Below are positions 7,278-16,103 of a stretch of 64,000 nucleotides of DNA, piece by piece (positions within the stretch are counted from its first letter, which is position 1; each line of letters opens with the position of its first letter). The notes under the pieces were generated by a model that ran no database searches, was not told the DNA's origin, and was given only the letters and a program-made list of their open reading frames with translations. The DNA comes from Alistipes excrementigallinarum (lineage in GTDB: Bacteria; Bacteroidota; Bacteroidia; Bacteroidales; Rikenellaceae). Made by a program: the position numbers and the translations under genes. The DNA is taken from positions 1 to 64,000 of the forward strand of contig DXIP01000021.1 in NCBI GenBank assembly GCA_019112825.1, read 5' to 3'.

Positions 7278-9260
7278 CTATTGCTTTTCGTAAACACTCA
7301 GTTCGGTGATGGAGATGAAGCTCGAGCAACCCTTCGTGGGCTTGTTCCAGTGCTCCTGCACCTTGCAGTCGAGCAGCATGCGGATGGCGGTGGTCTTCAC
7401 CGGCTCGAACTCGAAGAGGTACTCGACGAAGTGGGGCTGGATGAAGACATCGTCGCTCTCGGGCAGCTCGGGCGTCGAGCGGAACTTGCCCACGTCGTAC
7501 CAGCGTCCGTCCTCGCCGCGGTACTGGATGGCAACCGACGAGAACCAGCCGCCGAACTCCTCGAGGCAGCCCGTATGGAAGGCCAGCATGTCAATCGTGC
7601 GCGGCTCCTTCCACTCGTAGCCGAACCAGTCGATTTTCGGCAGGTCGGCATGTGCGGCCAGCGAATAGAAGACCGAACCCTCGCCGTTGAGCCGTCCGTC
7701 GCGGATGACGTCGACGTTGTGGGCGTACATCGGCTTGCCGAAGGTAATCCAGCACTTGTAGAGCGCCTCCTCGTTCATCGTGCGGATGTTCGTGAGGATG
7801 CTGTCGGCCTCGGGGGCGATGTTCTTCGTGCGCACGAGCAGCTCGAAGTGCTTGGTCAGCGTCTTTTTTCCGTCGCTCAGCGTGAGGGTGACGGGATAGC
7901 GGCCCGCACGCTGCGGCGTACCCGTGATGCGGCCGTTGTCGAATGCGACGCCCTCGGGCAGCGCACCCTCGGTGAGCGTCCAGGTGTAGTCGCGGTTGGC
8001 AGCGCAGCTGAAGCTGTAGTCCACCGGGCAGCCCACCTCCATGCGGGGCATCGGGCCGACACAGAACTCGAGCGGAGCCTTGAACTCGGCCTTCGGGTTG
8101 ATGACCAGATACCTCTTGCCGCCGCGCTCCACCACGCGGCCGCCCTTCTCGCAGACGAGCTTGACGGCCATATCCACCGTGCGGTCAATCATGTCGTCAA
8201 TCGATGCGTCGGGCATGTCGTAGCGCGTGATGTTGATGTAGCGGTCGTTGAAGGGCTTGGTCCACCCCTCGAAGGGCATCAGCAGCTGGTCGGGCAGCGA
8301 GGCGCCGCCGTTGATGACACCCAGGATGCCGCCCACGGTCGCCGTCTGGTTGTCGGCGTCGAAGCCCATGGCGCAGCCCAGGTCCATCGTGCGCTGCAGG
8401 TCACCCTTGCCATAGAGCAGCGTCAGGATGCCGCACGCGCCGTTGAGATTGGCGTTCCAGATGGTCCGCGTCATCTCGGGCTCCTGCTCGTAGTAGGCCT
8501 CGGCCATCTCGGCGCGCGCCTTCTGCCAGTCGTTGGGATACTTCTTGTAGAGCTCGTACATGTGGCGCACGGTGGCTGCATAGCGGTCGTCGGCCGGGAG
8601 GTACTTCAGCGCGTCGAGCACCAGCTTCTCGATGTTGCTCTCGAAGAAGGCCTCGGCATACATCGCACCGTAGTGAATCGTCGGCGAGATGGCCCAGCCG
8701 TCGCTGGTGATGCGGGCCGCCCAGGCCGACTTGCCGGCCGCATAGCGGACCATGCCGGGGGCGGTGTAGCTCCAGATTTCGTTGATGAGCTGGGGGTCAA
8801 TCTGATACCAGTGGGGATTCGACTCCATGCTGCCCGTGAAGGGGGGCGTATATCCGTAGTGCATCAGCCCCAGCGCGGCACGGTTGGCCAGCCACACGCG
8901 GTCGCGGATGTGGTACATCCACCCTTCGCGCATCTGGGCATAGGTCGGTTCGGTGCCGTACTTCTCCATGAGCATCAGATAGAGGTACTCGACGTCGGTA
9001 TCGTCGTCCGAGAAGGCGCCGTCGTACTGCTCCATCTTCGCCAGACTCTTGGAGTATCCATAGGGGAAGTCGGCCTCGTTACCCTCCTTCTCGATGAACT
9101 TGTTCTCGAAGGGCAGGCCATACATGTTGCCCACCATCTGGCCGAGCCATGCACCGGCAATCTTGTCGCGCAGTTCGTCGAGCGCAATGCGCTTCTGCTG
9201 CGCCGCCGCCGTACACAGTGCCATGCAGGCAAGCAACGTCACTACAATCTTTTTCTTCAT
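7278..9260 (-). CDS. ADP-ribosylglycohydrolase with Ig-like and F5/8-type C-terminal modules
   Basis: A 660-residue secreted protein (signal MKKKIVVTLLACMALCTAAAQ). Residues about 25-370 are an ARH domain: LRDKIAGAWLGQMVGNMYGLP, the classical metal motif FSDDDTDVEYLYL, and the late motif GFDADNQTATVGGILG. Residues about 395-475 form an Ig-like putative module (WTLTEGALPEGVAFDNGRI followed by TGTPQRAGRYPVTLTLSDG). The last ~170 residues resemble a discoidin/F5-8 type C module (AFHTGCLEEFGGWFSSVAIQ). It differs from its two downstream neighbours in having DDT intact and lacking the ADDxDFQIEAD stretch. It follows susD by 49 nt. The likely role is the main periplasmic or surface glycohydrolase of the locus, cleaving ribosides or ADP-ribosyl groups so that ribose can reach ribokinase. 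Confidence 0.82.
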   Translation of the reverse strand: MKKKIVVTLLACMALCTAAAQQKRIALDELRDKIAGAWLGQMVGNMYGLPFENKFIEKEGNEADFPYGYSKSLAKMEQYDGAFSDDDTDVEYLYLMLMEKYGTEPTYAQMREGWMYHIRDRVWLANRAALGLMHYGYTPPFTGSMESNPHWYQIDPQLINEIWSYTAPGMVRYAAGKSAWAARITSDGWAISPTIHYGAMYAEAFFESNIEKLVLDALKYLPADDRYAATVRHMYELYKKYPNDWQKARAEMAEAYYEQEPEMTRTIWNANLNGACGILTLLYGKGDLQRTMDLGCAMGFDADNQTATVGGILGVINGGASLPDQLLMPFEGWTKPFNDRYINITRYDMPDASIDDMIDRTVDMAVKLVCEKGGRVVERGGKRYLVINPKAEFKAPLEFCVGPMPRMEVGCPVDYSFSCAANRDYTWTLTEGALPEGVAFDNGRITGTPQRAGRYPVTLTLSDGKKTLTKHFELLVRTKNIAPEADSILTNIRTMNEEALYKCWITFGKPMYAHNVDVIRDGRLNGEGSVFYSLAAHADLPKIDWFGYEWKEPRTIDMLAFHTGCLEEFGGWFSSVAIQYRGEDGRWYDVGKFRSTPELPESDDVFIQPHFVEYLFEFEPVKTTAIRMLLDCKVQEHWNKPTKGCSSFISITELSVYEKQ

Positions 9261-9309
9261 TTTCTGTTATCGGTTGGGTTTAATCGGTTCATTGTGCTGC
9301 GGCCGCTCA

Positions 9310-10839
9310 TCAATAGCCGGGGTTCTGGCTCAGACGGGGGTTGGCCGCAAGGACGGTCGTCGGAATCGGGAAGAGCCGCTTGGTTGCGGGACTTGCCGTG
9401 GGTTTTGCCCACCAGGCGTCGTTGTACTTGCCGAAGCGGATGAGGTCCTGACGGCGCCATCCCTCCCATGCAAGCTCGCGTCCGCGCTCGTCGAGCAGCT
9501 CGTCGAGCGTCAGGTCGGCAGCCGAGTATACGGGCAGTCCGGCACGCGTGCGGATTTTCTGCAGGTCGGCCAGCTGGGCGGCCTCCGCAGCGCGGTTCTG
9601 GCGTACGAGCGCCTCGGTGTACATCAGCACCACGTCGGCGTAGCGGAACAGCACGAAGTCGTTGTCCATGCTCGTCTGGTCGCTGATGAGCTGGCCGTCG
9701 GTCTGGTAGTGCCACTTCCAGATGCGGGCGCCGTCGTAGAGGGCGCGTCGCGTCGAGTAGAGCGACTCGTCGAAGACGGGGTTGTAGGGGGCGTCCGTCA
9801 CGTCGTATCCCCCACCGTTGGTCTGGTTGCCCTTGTAGAGCCACGTGGCGTCACGACGCTTGTCGGCCGCATCGTACTTCTGGAAGAAGTCGGGCTGGCA
9901 GACAAAACCGTCCCAGGCGCTGGCCGGAATGTTGAACTTCTCGGTGGCCCAGCTGTCGAGCGCCATGATGTAGATGATGAAGGAGTTGTGGTCCGACTCG
10001 GTGTAGGTCGTGCTGTAGGGGATGACGAAGATGTTCTCGACCGAACCCTCGTTGTTGGCCGAGAAGTTCGACGCGTAGTCGTCGGCAATCGAGTAATGAC
10101 CCTTCGAAATCACGTTGTAGCATGCCGCCTCGGCCTCTGCCCACATCGGCGTGCCGAGCCACTCCTCGGCATTGAGGTAGAGCTTGGCCAGCAGCGTGTA
10201 GGCCACATCCTGCGTCACGCGGCCGTAGGTCGACGTCGATGGCTCGGCATCGAGCAGCGGCAGGTTGTCCTTGATGCTCTTTTCGATGAACGAGAAGAGG
10301 AACTTGCGGTCCTTCTGCTCGGGGTACGACGTGTCGGTGTAGTCAATCGAATAGGGAACGTTGCCCCAGCCGTCGATGGCCATGAAGTAGAAGAAGGCGC
10401 GCAGCACCTCGACCTCGGCCGTGATTTTCTCCTTGGCCTCGAACTCGGCGGTCGAGAGGCCCAGTTCGTAGAGAATCTCGTTGCACGAGGCGATGCCGTC
10501 GAAGCAGAAGTTCCATCCCTTGAGCACGAGGGTGTTCGAGGGGGTGTACTGCTGGCGCTGCAGCTCGCCGTAGCGCTCCTCGGCCCACGAACCGTTGGAG
10601 TTGATGGGCACGGCGCACTCGTCCGCGACCTGGAGCGAGAGCGTCCACAGGCTCTGCTCGGTGCAGTAGTTCTGGAGCTGGGTGTAGGCACGGCCGGCCG
10701 TGGCGATGAGCTCCTGTTCGGTCTTTCCGAAGTTGTCCATCGGGATTTCGGAATAGACTTCCTCCTTGAGGTCGAAGCAGCTGCTCAGCATCATGGCCGA
10801 GAGGAGCGCAAGACCCGTATTTCGCATGAAGTTTTTCAT
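9310..10839 (-). CDS. SusD/RagB-family surface glycan-binding lipoprotein
   Basis: A 509-residue lipoprotein (MKNFMRNTGLALLSAMMLSSC, lipobox LSSC). It has the SusD-like TPR region, including GWNFCFDGIASCNEIL and EVEVLRAFFYFMAIDGWGNVP. It also has the C-terminal family signature: LFRYADVVLMYTEAL, LDELLDERGRELAWEGWRR, and an end LFPIPTTVLAANPRLSQNPGY. It sits 19 nt downstream of the SusC gene with which it forms the outer-membrane uptake complex. SusD lids capture the substrate outside the cell and hand it to the SusC barrel. The neighbouring ribokinase and ribosyl hydrolases suggest the ligand is a ribose-containing compound rather than a plant polysaccharide. Confidence 0.93.
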   Translation of the reverse strand: MKNFMRNTGLALLSAMMLSSCFDLKEEVYSEIPMDNFGKTEQELIATAGRAYTQLQNYCTEQSLWTLSLQVADECAVPINSNGSWAEERYGELQRQQYTPSNTLVLKGWNFCFDGIASCNEILYELGLSTAEFEAKEKITAEVEVLRAFFYFMAIDGWGNVPYSIDYTDTSYPEQKDRKFLFSFIEKSIKDNLPLLDAEPSTSTYGRVTQDVAYTLLAKLYLNAEEWLGTPMWAEAEAACYNVISKGHYSIADDYASNFSANNEGSVENIFVIPYSTTYTESDHNSFIIYIMALDSWATEKFNIPASAWDGFVCQPDFFQKYDAADKRRDATWLYKGNQTNGGGYDVTDAPYNPVFDESLYSTRRALYDGARIWKWHYQTDGQLISDQTSMDNDFVLFRYADVVLMYTEALVRQNRAAEAAQLADLQKIRTRAGLPVYSAADLTLDELLDERGRELAWEGWRRQDLIRFGKYNDAWWAKPTASPATKRLFPIPTTVLAANPRLSQNPGY

Positions 10840-10858
10840 ATCGGTTTGGAGTTGAAGA

Positions 10859-13816
10859 TTAGAAATTGAGGTTTACCCCGAACGTGAAGCTCGTCGTCGA
10901 GGGATAGTAGCTGATGTTCTCGATACCGGGGGTGATGCCCGAGAGCGACACCTCGGGGTCAACGCCCTTGTAGCCGGTGATGCAGAGCAGGTTCTGGCCC
11001 GTGAGCGAGAGACGCATGCTGCGGATGTACTTCGACTTGAAGTTGAAGGTGTAGCCAATCGAGAGGTTGTCCAGCTTGAGGAACGTGGCGTCCTCGATGT
11101 ACTTCGACGAGTACTTCACGCCGCCCGTGTAGCGGCTGTCGAGCCACGACGAGCTGACGTTCTTCAGACCGAACTCCGAGAGGTTGTCGTAGTAGAGGGC
11201 GTAGGTATTGAGGATATCGCCGCCGATGGAGGCGCGCAGCGTGAAGCTCACGTCGAGGTTCTTGCGGATGCGGAACATGTTGCTCCACGCCAGCGTGAAG
11301 TCGGGATAGGCACAGCCGATTTTCTCCCAGGCCGACTCGGGAACGTTGCCCGCAATCGAGTTGGCGTAGATGTCGTTGCCCTCCTCGTCGACGCCCAGAT
11401 AGCGCGGGCCGTAGAACGTACCGAGCGACTCACCCTCGACCAGACGCTGGCAGTAGGCCGCAACGGGCGAGTTGAGCCACCCCACCTTGTACTCGCCGTC
11501 GGTGAACTCCTCGTTGGTGAACTTCACCAGCTTGTTGGTGTTGCGCGAGAAGATGAAGGTCGAGTTCCATACGAGGTTCTTCGTGCGGACGGGGGTGCCG
11601 CTGAGCGTAATCTCGATACCCGAGTTCTTGATTTCACCCACGTTGGTGAACAGCTCGTTGTAGACGTAGGGAGGCGTGGGGACCTGATAGGTGTAGAGCA
11701 GGTCGGTCGTACGGCGCTGATAGTAGTCGAGCGTCAGCGAGAGGCGGTTGTCCAGCACCGAGAAGTCGACTCCGACGTTCCACTCGGCCTTCTTCTCCCA
11801 GCCCAGGTTGGGGTTGGCGTTGCTCGAGGGGGCGTAGGTGTTAATCCACTTGCCGTTGTAGTAGAAGCGGCCCGAGGTGCTCATCAGCAGCAGCGACTTG
11901 TAGTTCGAGAAGTCCTGGTTGCCCGTCACGCCATAGCCGGCACGCAGCTTGAGTTCGTTAATCCAGTCCACGTCGCGCAGGAACTCCTCCTGGCTGATGC
12001 GCCAGCCGAGGCTTACGGCGGGGAACCAGCCCCACTTGTTGTCGGCACCGAAGCGGCTCGAACCGTCGCGGCGCAGCGAGACCGAAAGCAGGTAGCGCTC
12101 GTCGTAGTTGTACATCACGCGGCCGAAGAGGGCGATGTAGGTGTTCGACTCCTTGTAGGAGGACATCGTCGCCTGTCCGTCGGGCAGGGCGCTTCCCGAG
12201 CCGATGTTGTCGGTGCCCCAGTCGTCCGTATCGAAGCCCTTGTTCTCCATCGAGGAGCTCTCGTAGTAGCCGCGCTGCCACGTGTAGCCCAGCACGGCCT
12301 GCAGCGAGTGGCGGCCGAACTGGCGCGAGTAGTTGAGCGTGCTCTCCCACTGGATGTCGCGTGTCAGCTCGTTGGCGATGTCGGCCACGCCGTCCTGTCC
12401 CAGAGCGCCGGGATAGTAGCGCGTCTTGTAGTCACGCGACTCGAAGTCCTGCTGCGTGTAGGAGAAGAAGTTGTCCCACTTCAGACCCTCGACCGGCAGG
12501 ATGTTGAGCGTTGCGCGCACGTTGCCGCCCAGGTCGTCGGCACGGTAGTCCTGACGGCGCTCGTTGAGCATGGCCACGGGATTGTAGTAGGCCATCGTGT
12601 TGTCGACGCGGAAGTAGCCGCCCGAGGTGGTGTTCGAGGGGTCGTAGACCGGCTCGGTGGGGTTATGATAGAAGGCCTGCTCGAAGACCGAGTAGTCGGC
12701 CGGCGAGTAGACGCGCTTCGAGAAGTAGGCGTTGTAGTCCAGGTCGAGCCACCCCTCGAAGGCCTTCTGATGGATGTTGGTCTTGAAGAGGTACTTCTCG
12801 GCGTCGTTCTTGCGTTGCAGACCCTGGTTCTGCTCGACGTTGACGACCGTGCGGTGCGAGAACTTCTCCGAACCGCCCGAGACGGCCAGACTGTGCTTGT
12901 GGCTGATAGGGGTGCGGGTCACCTCGTCGAACCAGTCGGTCTCGGCGCCGTAGAGCGACCCGGCGCTCGAGGGTCGGTAGTTGTTCACCACCCATTCGAA
13001 CTCCTTGGCCGTCAGCGGCTCGGCTCGGCGCGCAACCGTTTGCACGGTGAATTGACCGTCGTACTCGACGTGCGTCTCGCCAGAGCGTGCACGCTTGGTC
13101 GTGATGATGATGACGCCGTTCGTGCCGCGCGTACCGTAGATGGCGGCTGCCGAACCGTCCTTCAGCACGTCGATGGACTCGACCTCCTGGAAGTTGATGT
13201 TGCGGATGTCGGCACCCACCACGCCGTCGATGATGAGCAGCGGGCCCTGGCCTGCGCTCAGCGTGTTGGCGCCGCGCAGCAGAATCTCATACGAGGCGTT
13301 GGGGTCGCCGCCGTTGGGGTTCACGACGCTCAGACCGGCCACCTTGCCCTGGAACAGACCGGCGGCATTGGTGAACGAACCCGTATTGAAGTCGTTGCTC
13401 TTGAGGCTGGCCACCGAACCGGTCACCTCCTTCTTGGTCGTCTTGCCGTAACCGATGACGACCACCTCGTCAATCGACTCCTGGTCCTCACGCAGTGCAA
13501 CGTTGATTTCCGTGCGGCCTGCCACCGCAATGCTCTGGGCGACGTAGCCCAGGTAGGAGAAGTTCAGCACGGACTCTTCGCCGTCGGCCTCGATGGCGTA
13601 GTGTCCCGCCTCGTCCGATACAACACCGCGGGTCGTACCCTCGACGACGACCGACACACCGACCAGAGGGGCCTTCGTGCCGGCATCGACAATCTGTCCG
13701 CTGACCGTTTTGGGACCGTTCCCCTGCTCCCGGGCAACGGCCACCGATGCTCCCGTCGCGAAAAGCAGCACGCAGACGATGTTGAGCATCAAGCGTTGGT
13801 AAAGTTTGCAGTTCAT
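10859..13816 (-). CDS. SusC/RagA-family TonB-dependent outer-membrane transporter
   Basis: A 985-residue protein with a signal peptide (about 1-28). A CarboxypepD_reg-like N-terminal extension follows (VSGQIVDAGTKAPLVGVSVV, about 37-115). Then comes the SusC TonB-box/plug region DEVVVIGYGKTTKKEVTGSV and the plug signature VESIDVLKDGSAAAIYGTRG. The rest is a beta barrel ending GVNLNF with the C-terminal Phe typical of outer-membrane proteins. The start at 13816 gives the full signal. It is 36 nt downstream of rbsK and 19 nt upstream of susD, within one leftward operon. It imports the locus substrate across the outer membrane using TonB/ExbBD energy; specificity for ribose-containing molecules is inferred from neighbours. 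Confidence 0.95.
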   Translation of the reverse strand: MNCKLYQRLMLNIVCVLLFATGASVAVAREQGNGPKTVSGQIVDAGTKAPLVGVSVVVEGTTRGVVSDEAGHYAIEADGEESVLNFSYLGYVAQSIAVAGRTEINVALREDQESIDEVVVIGYGKTTKKEVTGSVASLKSNDFNTGSFTNAAGLFQGKVAGLSVVNPNGGDPNASYEILLRGANTLSAGQGPLLIIDGVVGADIRNINFQEVESIDVLKDGSAAAIYGTRGTNGVIIITTKRARSGETHVEYDGQFTVQTVARRAEPLTAKEFEWVVNNYRPSSAGSLYGAETDWFDEVTRTPISHKHSLAVSGGSEKFSHRTVVNVEQNQGLQRKNDAEKYLFKTNIHQKAFEGWLDLDYNAYFSKRVYSPADYSVFEQAFYHNPTEPVYDPSNTTSGGYFRVDNTMAYYNPVAMLNERRQDYRADDLGGNVRATLNILPVEGLKWDNFFSYTQQDFESRDYKTRYYPGALGQDGVADIANELTRDIQWESTLNYSRQFGRHSLQAVLGYTWQRGYYESSSMENKGFDTDDWGTDNIGSGSALPDGQATMSSYKESNTYIALFGRVMYNYDERYLLSVSLRRDGSSRFGADNKWGWFPAVSLGWRISQEEFLRDVDWINELKLRAGYGVTGNQDFSNYKSLLLMSTSGRFYYNGKWINTYAPSSNANPNLGWEKKAEWNVGVDFSVLDNRLSLTLDYYQRRTTDLLYTYQVPTPPYVYNELFTNVGEIKNSGIEITLSGTPVRTKNLVWNSTFIFSRNTNKLVKFTNEEFTDGEYKVGWLNSPVAAYCQRLVEGESLGTFYGPRYLGVDEEGNDIYANSIAGNVPESAWEKIGCAYPDFTLAWSNMFRIRKNLDVSFTLRASIGGDILNTYALYYDNLSEFGLKNVSSSWLDSRYTGGVKYSSKYIEDATFLKLDNLSIGYTFNFKSKYIRSMRLSLTGQNLLCITGYKGVDPEVSLSGITPGIENISYYPSTTSFTFGVNLNF

Positions 13817-13852
13817 AGTAGTTTGTTTGTTAGGTTCTTCGTTGGTGGGGTG

Positions 13853-14755
13853 TTAGCGTTCGAGTTCCGCACGGTAGGGAATCGACGACTGCGCCCCCAT
13901 GCGCGTTACGGAGATGGCCGACGCGCGGCTTGCAAAGCGGGCCGCCTCGACCAGCGTGCGGCCCTCGGAGAGCGCCACGCAGAGCGCTCCGTTGAATACG
14001 TCGCCGGCGGCCGTGGTATCGACCGCTTCGACGCGGCAGGCCTCGACGAGGGTGCATCCGTCGGCCGTGCAGACCAGCGAGCCGCGCGAGCCGAGCGTGA
14101 TGATGACGTTGCGCGCCCCCATCTCCATCAGCCGGGCTGCGGCGCGCCGGGCATCCTCATCGCTGTCGATGCGAAGGCCCGAGAGCAGCTGGCACTCGGT
14201 GCGGTTGGGGGTCACGAGGTAGAGATTTGCAATCAGCTTTTCGGAGAGTTTGGCGGCGGGCGCCGGGTTGAGAATCACCTTCGTACCGCTGGCGGCGGCA
14301 ATCTCGGCGGCATGCTCGACCGTCTCCATCGGCACCTCGAGCTGCATGAGCAGGTATTCGGCCGCCTCAATCTCGCCGCGCACGGCGTCCACGTCGGCGG
14401 GCGAAAGGGTGTTGTTGGCTCCCGGGGCCACAACGATGCAGTTTTCGCCCTTGGCGTCGACGGTGATGAGCGCCATGCCCGAGGGCGTCCCCTTCTCCAC
14501 CAGCAGGAACTTCTCGGGCAGCCCCTCCTTCACGTAGCGGGCACGCGACTCGTCGCCGAACATGTCGTCGCCGACCTTGGTCACGAAGGCCACGTCGCCG
14601 CCCAGTCGGGCAGCCGCAACGGCCTGGTTGGCGCCCTTGCCGCCGGCCGTCATCATGAATTTCCCGCCGATAACGGTCTCGCCGGGCTCGGGAATCGAAT
14701 CGGTCTTGATGGCAAGGTCGGTGTTCGAACTTCCTATTACGATTATTTTACTCAT
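13853..14755 (-). CDS. rbsK: Ribokinase (PfkB family)
   Basis: A 300-residue cytosolic kinase that phosphorylates D-ribose to ribose 5-phosphate. N-terminal substrate loop: MSKIIVIGSSNTDLAIKTD and the ribokinase GG signature TAGGKGANQAVAAARLGG (about 37-54). ATP/anion-hole motif: DTTAAGDVFNGAL (about 248-260), with the catalytic base Asp in AAGD. NPAPA (Asn-Pro-Ala-Pro-Ala) and TPNRTEC are also as in RbsK. Length is normal. It is the first gene of the leftward operon, with a roughly 70-nt leader from a promoter covered by a LacI-type operator, and its presence defines ribose as an end product of the locus. Confidence 0.93.
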   Translation of the reverse strand: MSKIIVIGSSNTDLAIKTDSIPEPGETVIGGKFMMTAGGKGANQAVAAARLGGDVAFVTKVGDDMFGDESRARYVKEGLPEKFLLVEKGTPSGMALITVDAKGENCIVVAPGANNTLSPADVDAVRGEIEAAEYLLMQLEVPMETVEHAAEIAAASGTKVILNPAPAAKLSEKLIANLYLVTPNRTECQLLSGLRIDSDEDARRAAARLMEMGARNVIITLGSRGSLVCTADGCTLVEACRVEAVDTTAAGDVFNGALCVALSEGRTLVEAARFASRASAISVTRMGAQSSIPYRAELER

Positions 14756-14816
14756 ATTTATGATAGGTTAGTGTTGTTTCAGCAGCTCATTCGGGCCTTT
14801 TTGCGGCACATATTTT

Positions 14817-14832
14817 ACGCAAACGTTTGTGC
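14817..14832. promoter_or_regulatory. LacI-family operator palindrome
   Basis: CAAACGTTTG (14820-14829) is a perfect 10-bp palindrome with a central CG, the usual core of LacI/GalR-family operators. The outer C at 14818 and G at 14831 also pair. It lies immediately downstream of the -7 element of the rbsK promoter and covers the predicted transcription start, the position for a classical repressor. The LacI-type gene begins 90 nt away in the other direction, so it is the obvious ligand-responsive regulator. Confidence 0.75.
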
Positions 14833-14862
14833 AAGTATAATAAAAATTCAAAACTTTAGCAA
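14832..14862 (-). promoter_or_regulatory. Promoter of the rbsK-susCD-ARH operon
   Basis: On the minus strand TTG (14862-14860), a 20-nt spacer, and TATACTTG (14839-14832) match the Bacteroidetes sigma-A promoter (-33 TTTG, 19-21 nt, -7 TAnnTTTG) with one mismatch in the -7 element. Predicted start near 14826-14828, inside the CAAACGTTTG operator. Confidence 0.7.
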
Positions 14863-14865
14863 TTA

Positions 14866-14899
14866 TTGTGGATTTTTTTGAAAAAAAATAGTACATTTG
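14866..14899 (+). promoter_or_regulatory. Promoter of the LacI-family regulator
   Basis: TACATTTG at 14892-14899 is a perfect TAnnTTTG -7 element; TTG at 14866-14868 could be the -33 element, though the 23-nt spacing is long. The predicted start is about 15-18 nt before the ATG at 14921, and the promoter is back to back with the rbsK promoter. Confidence 0.65.
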
Positions 14900-14920
14900 A
14901 TGTAGAAATTAAAATGCTCC

Positions 14921-15958
14921 ATGAAGAAAAAAAGCACGATTGTCTCCATTTCGGAGCGCACCGGATTCTCTGTATCAACGGTTTCGCGCGTATTGAACGG
15001 AAAGGCCGAACTTGCACGCATCAGCAAGTCGACCGTAGAGGCGATTCAGGAAGAGGCCAAACGGTGCAACTACAGACCCAGCCTGCTGGCTAAAGGTTTG
15101 CGCACGAGCAAAACCGACACGATAGGGCTCGTCATTCCGAGCATGGAGAACCTCTACTTCGCCAATCTGGCGAGCACCATCATACGGGACGCGCGCGCGT
15201 ACGGATATACAACCGTGACGGTCGACACGATGGAGGACGAGCACAACGAGCGCAACGGCATCGAATCGCTGCTGGCGCGCAACGTCGACGGCATCATCGT
15301 CACCCCCTGCGGCCAGGACCCCGAATGGCTCGAGAACATCAACCGCAACATCGCCCCCGTGGTGCTCATCGACCGCTATTTCAACGCGACGGAGCTCTCC
15401 TACGTCTGCACGGACAACTACCAGGGTGGCTACGAAGCGACGCGCTACCTGCTCAACAACGGCCACGAGAACATCCTCTGCATACAGGGCACCCCCTACT
15501 CGATGCCGGTGCGCGAGCGCGTACGGGGCTATATCGACGCACTGCGCGACAAGGGGCTCGACGCCCGGGCGAGGATTGTCGGCGACAGCTTCTCGATACA
15601 GAACGGCTACCTCGAGACGAAGCTGGCGCTCAACTCGCCGTCACGCCCCACGGCCATCTTCGCCCTGAGCAACACGATTCTGCTCGGGGCCATCAAGGCC
15701 ATCAAGGAGTCGGAGCTTGTGATGCCCGACGACATCTCGGCCGTCACGTTCGACAACAACACCTTCCTCGACTTCATCGACCCGCCCATCACGCGCATGA
15801 GTCAGCCGGTGAATGAAATCGGTACGCTGGCCGTCAAGCTGCTCCTGCAGAGCATCAACGAAAAGCAGCCCATGGGGACCCACATGCAGCTTCAGCCGCA
15901 ACTGATTGTCTGCGATTCGGTTGCCAACATCCTTCTGAAGGCCGAACAGACCGCATAG
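14921..15958 (+). CDS. LacI-family transcriptional regulator of the ribose-type locus
   Basis: A 345-residue protein. The N-terminal LacI helix-turn-helix (about 6-27) reads IVSISERTGFSVSTVSRVLNG, followed by the hinge YRPSLLAKGLRTSKT. Residues about 65-340 are a periplasmic-binding-protein-type sugar sensor, with TDTIGLVIPSMENLYFANLA at its start and PDDISAVTFDNNTFLDFIDP near its end. It is divergent from rbsK, and the shared 165-bp intergenic region holds both promoters and one clear CAAACGTTTG operator. It probably represses the operon in the absence of ribose or a ribose-phosphate ligand. Its own promoter is about 60 bp from the operator, so some autoregulation is possible. Confidence 0.9.
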   Translation: MKKKSTIVSISERTGFSVSTVSRVLNGKAELARISKSTVEAIQEEAKRCNYRPSLLAKGLRTSKTDTIGLVIPSMENLYFANLASTIIRDARAYGYTTVTVDTMEDEHNERNGIESLLARNVDGIIVTPCGQDPEWLENINRNIAPVVLIDRYFNATELSYVCTDNYQGGYEATRYLLNNGHENILCIQGTPYSMPVRERVRGYIDALRDKGLDARARIVGDSFSIQNGYLETKLALNSPSRPTAIFALSNTILLGAIKAIKESELVMPDDISAVTFDNNTFLDFIDPPITRMSQPVNEIGTLAVKLLLQSINEKQPMGTHMQLQPQLIVCDSVANILLKAEQTA

Positions 15959-16103
15959 CGGCCGCCGCTGCCGTTTGCGGGCGCAACCGATTGAGCAGAG
16001 AGTCAGGCAGCCACAACAGGGCGCACGACAGAACGCCGGCAGCACGATAATGAGGCAACGCGACAACACAATCATACGCACAGGCAAAAAAAACGCAAAC
16101 AAC

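Noticed and set aside
5595..9443. A 1282-codon open frame on the plus strand opposite the ARH genes
   Set aside because: It is antisense to three clear ADP-ribosylglycohydrolases, is Val/Gly/Arg/His-rich without a domain, and runs across gene boundaries. It is a by-product of high GC and codon bias.
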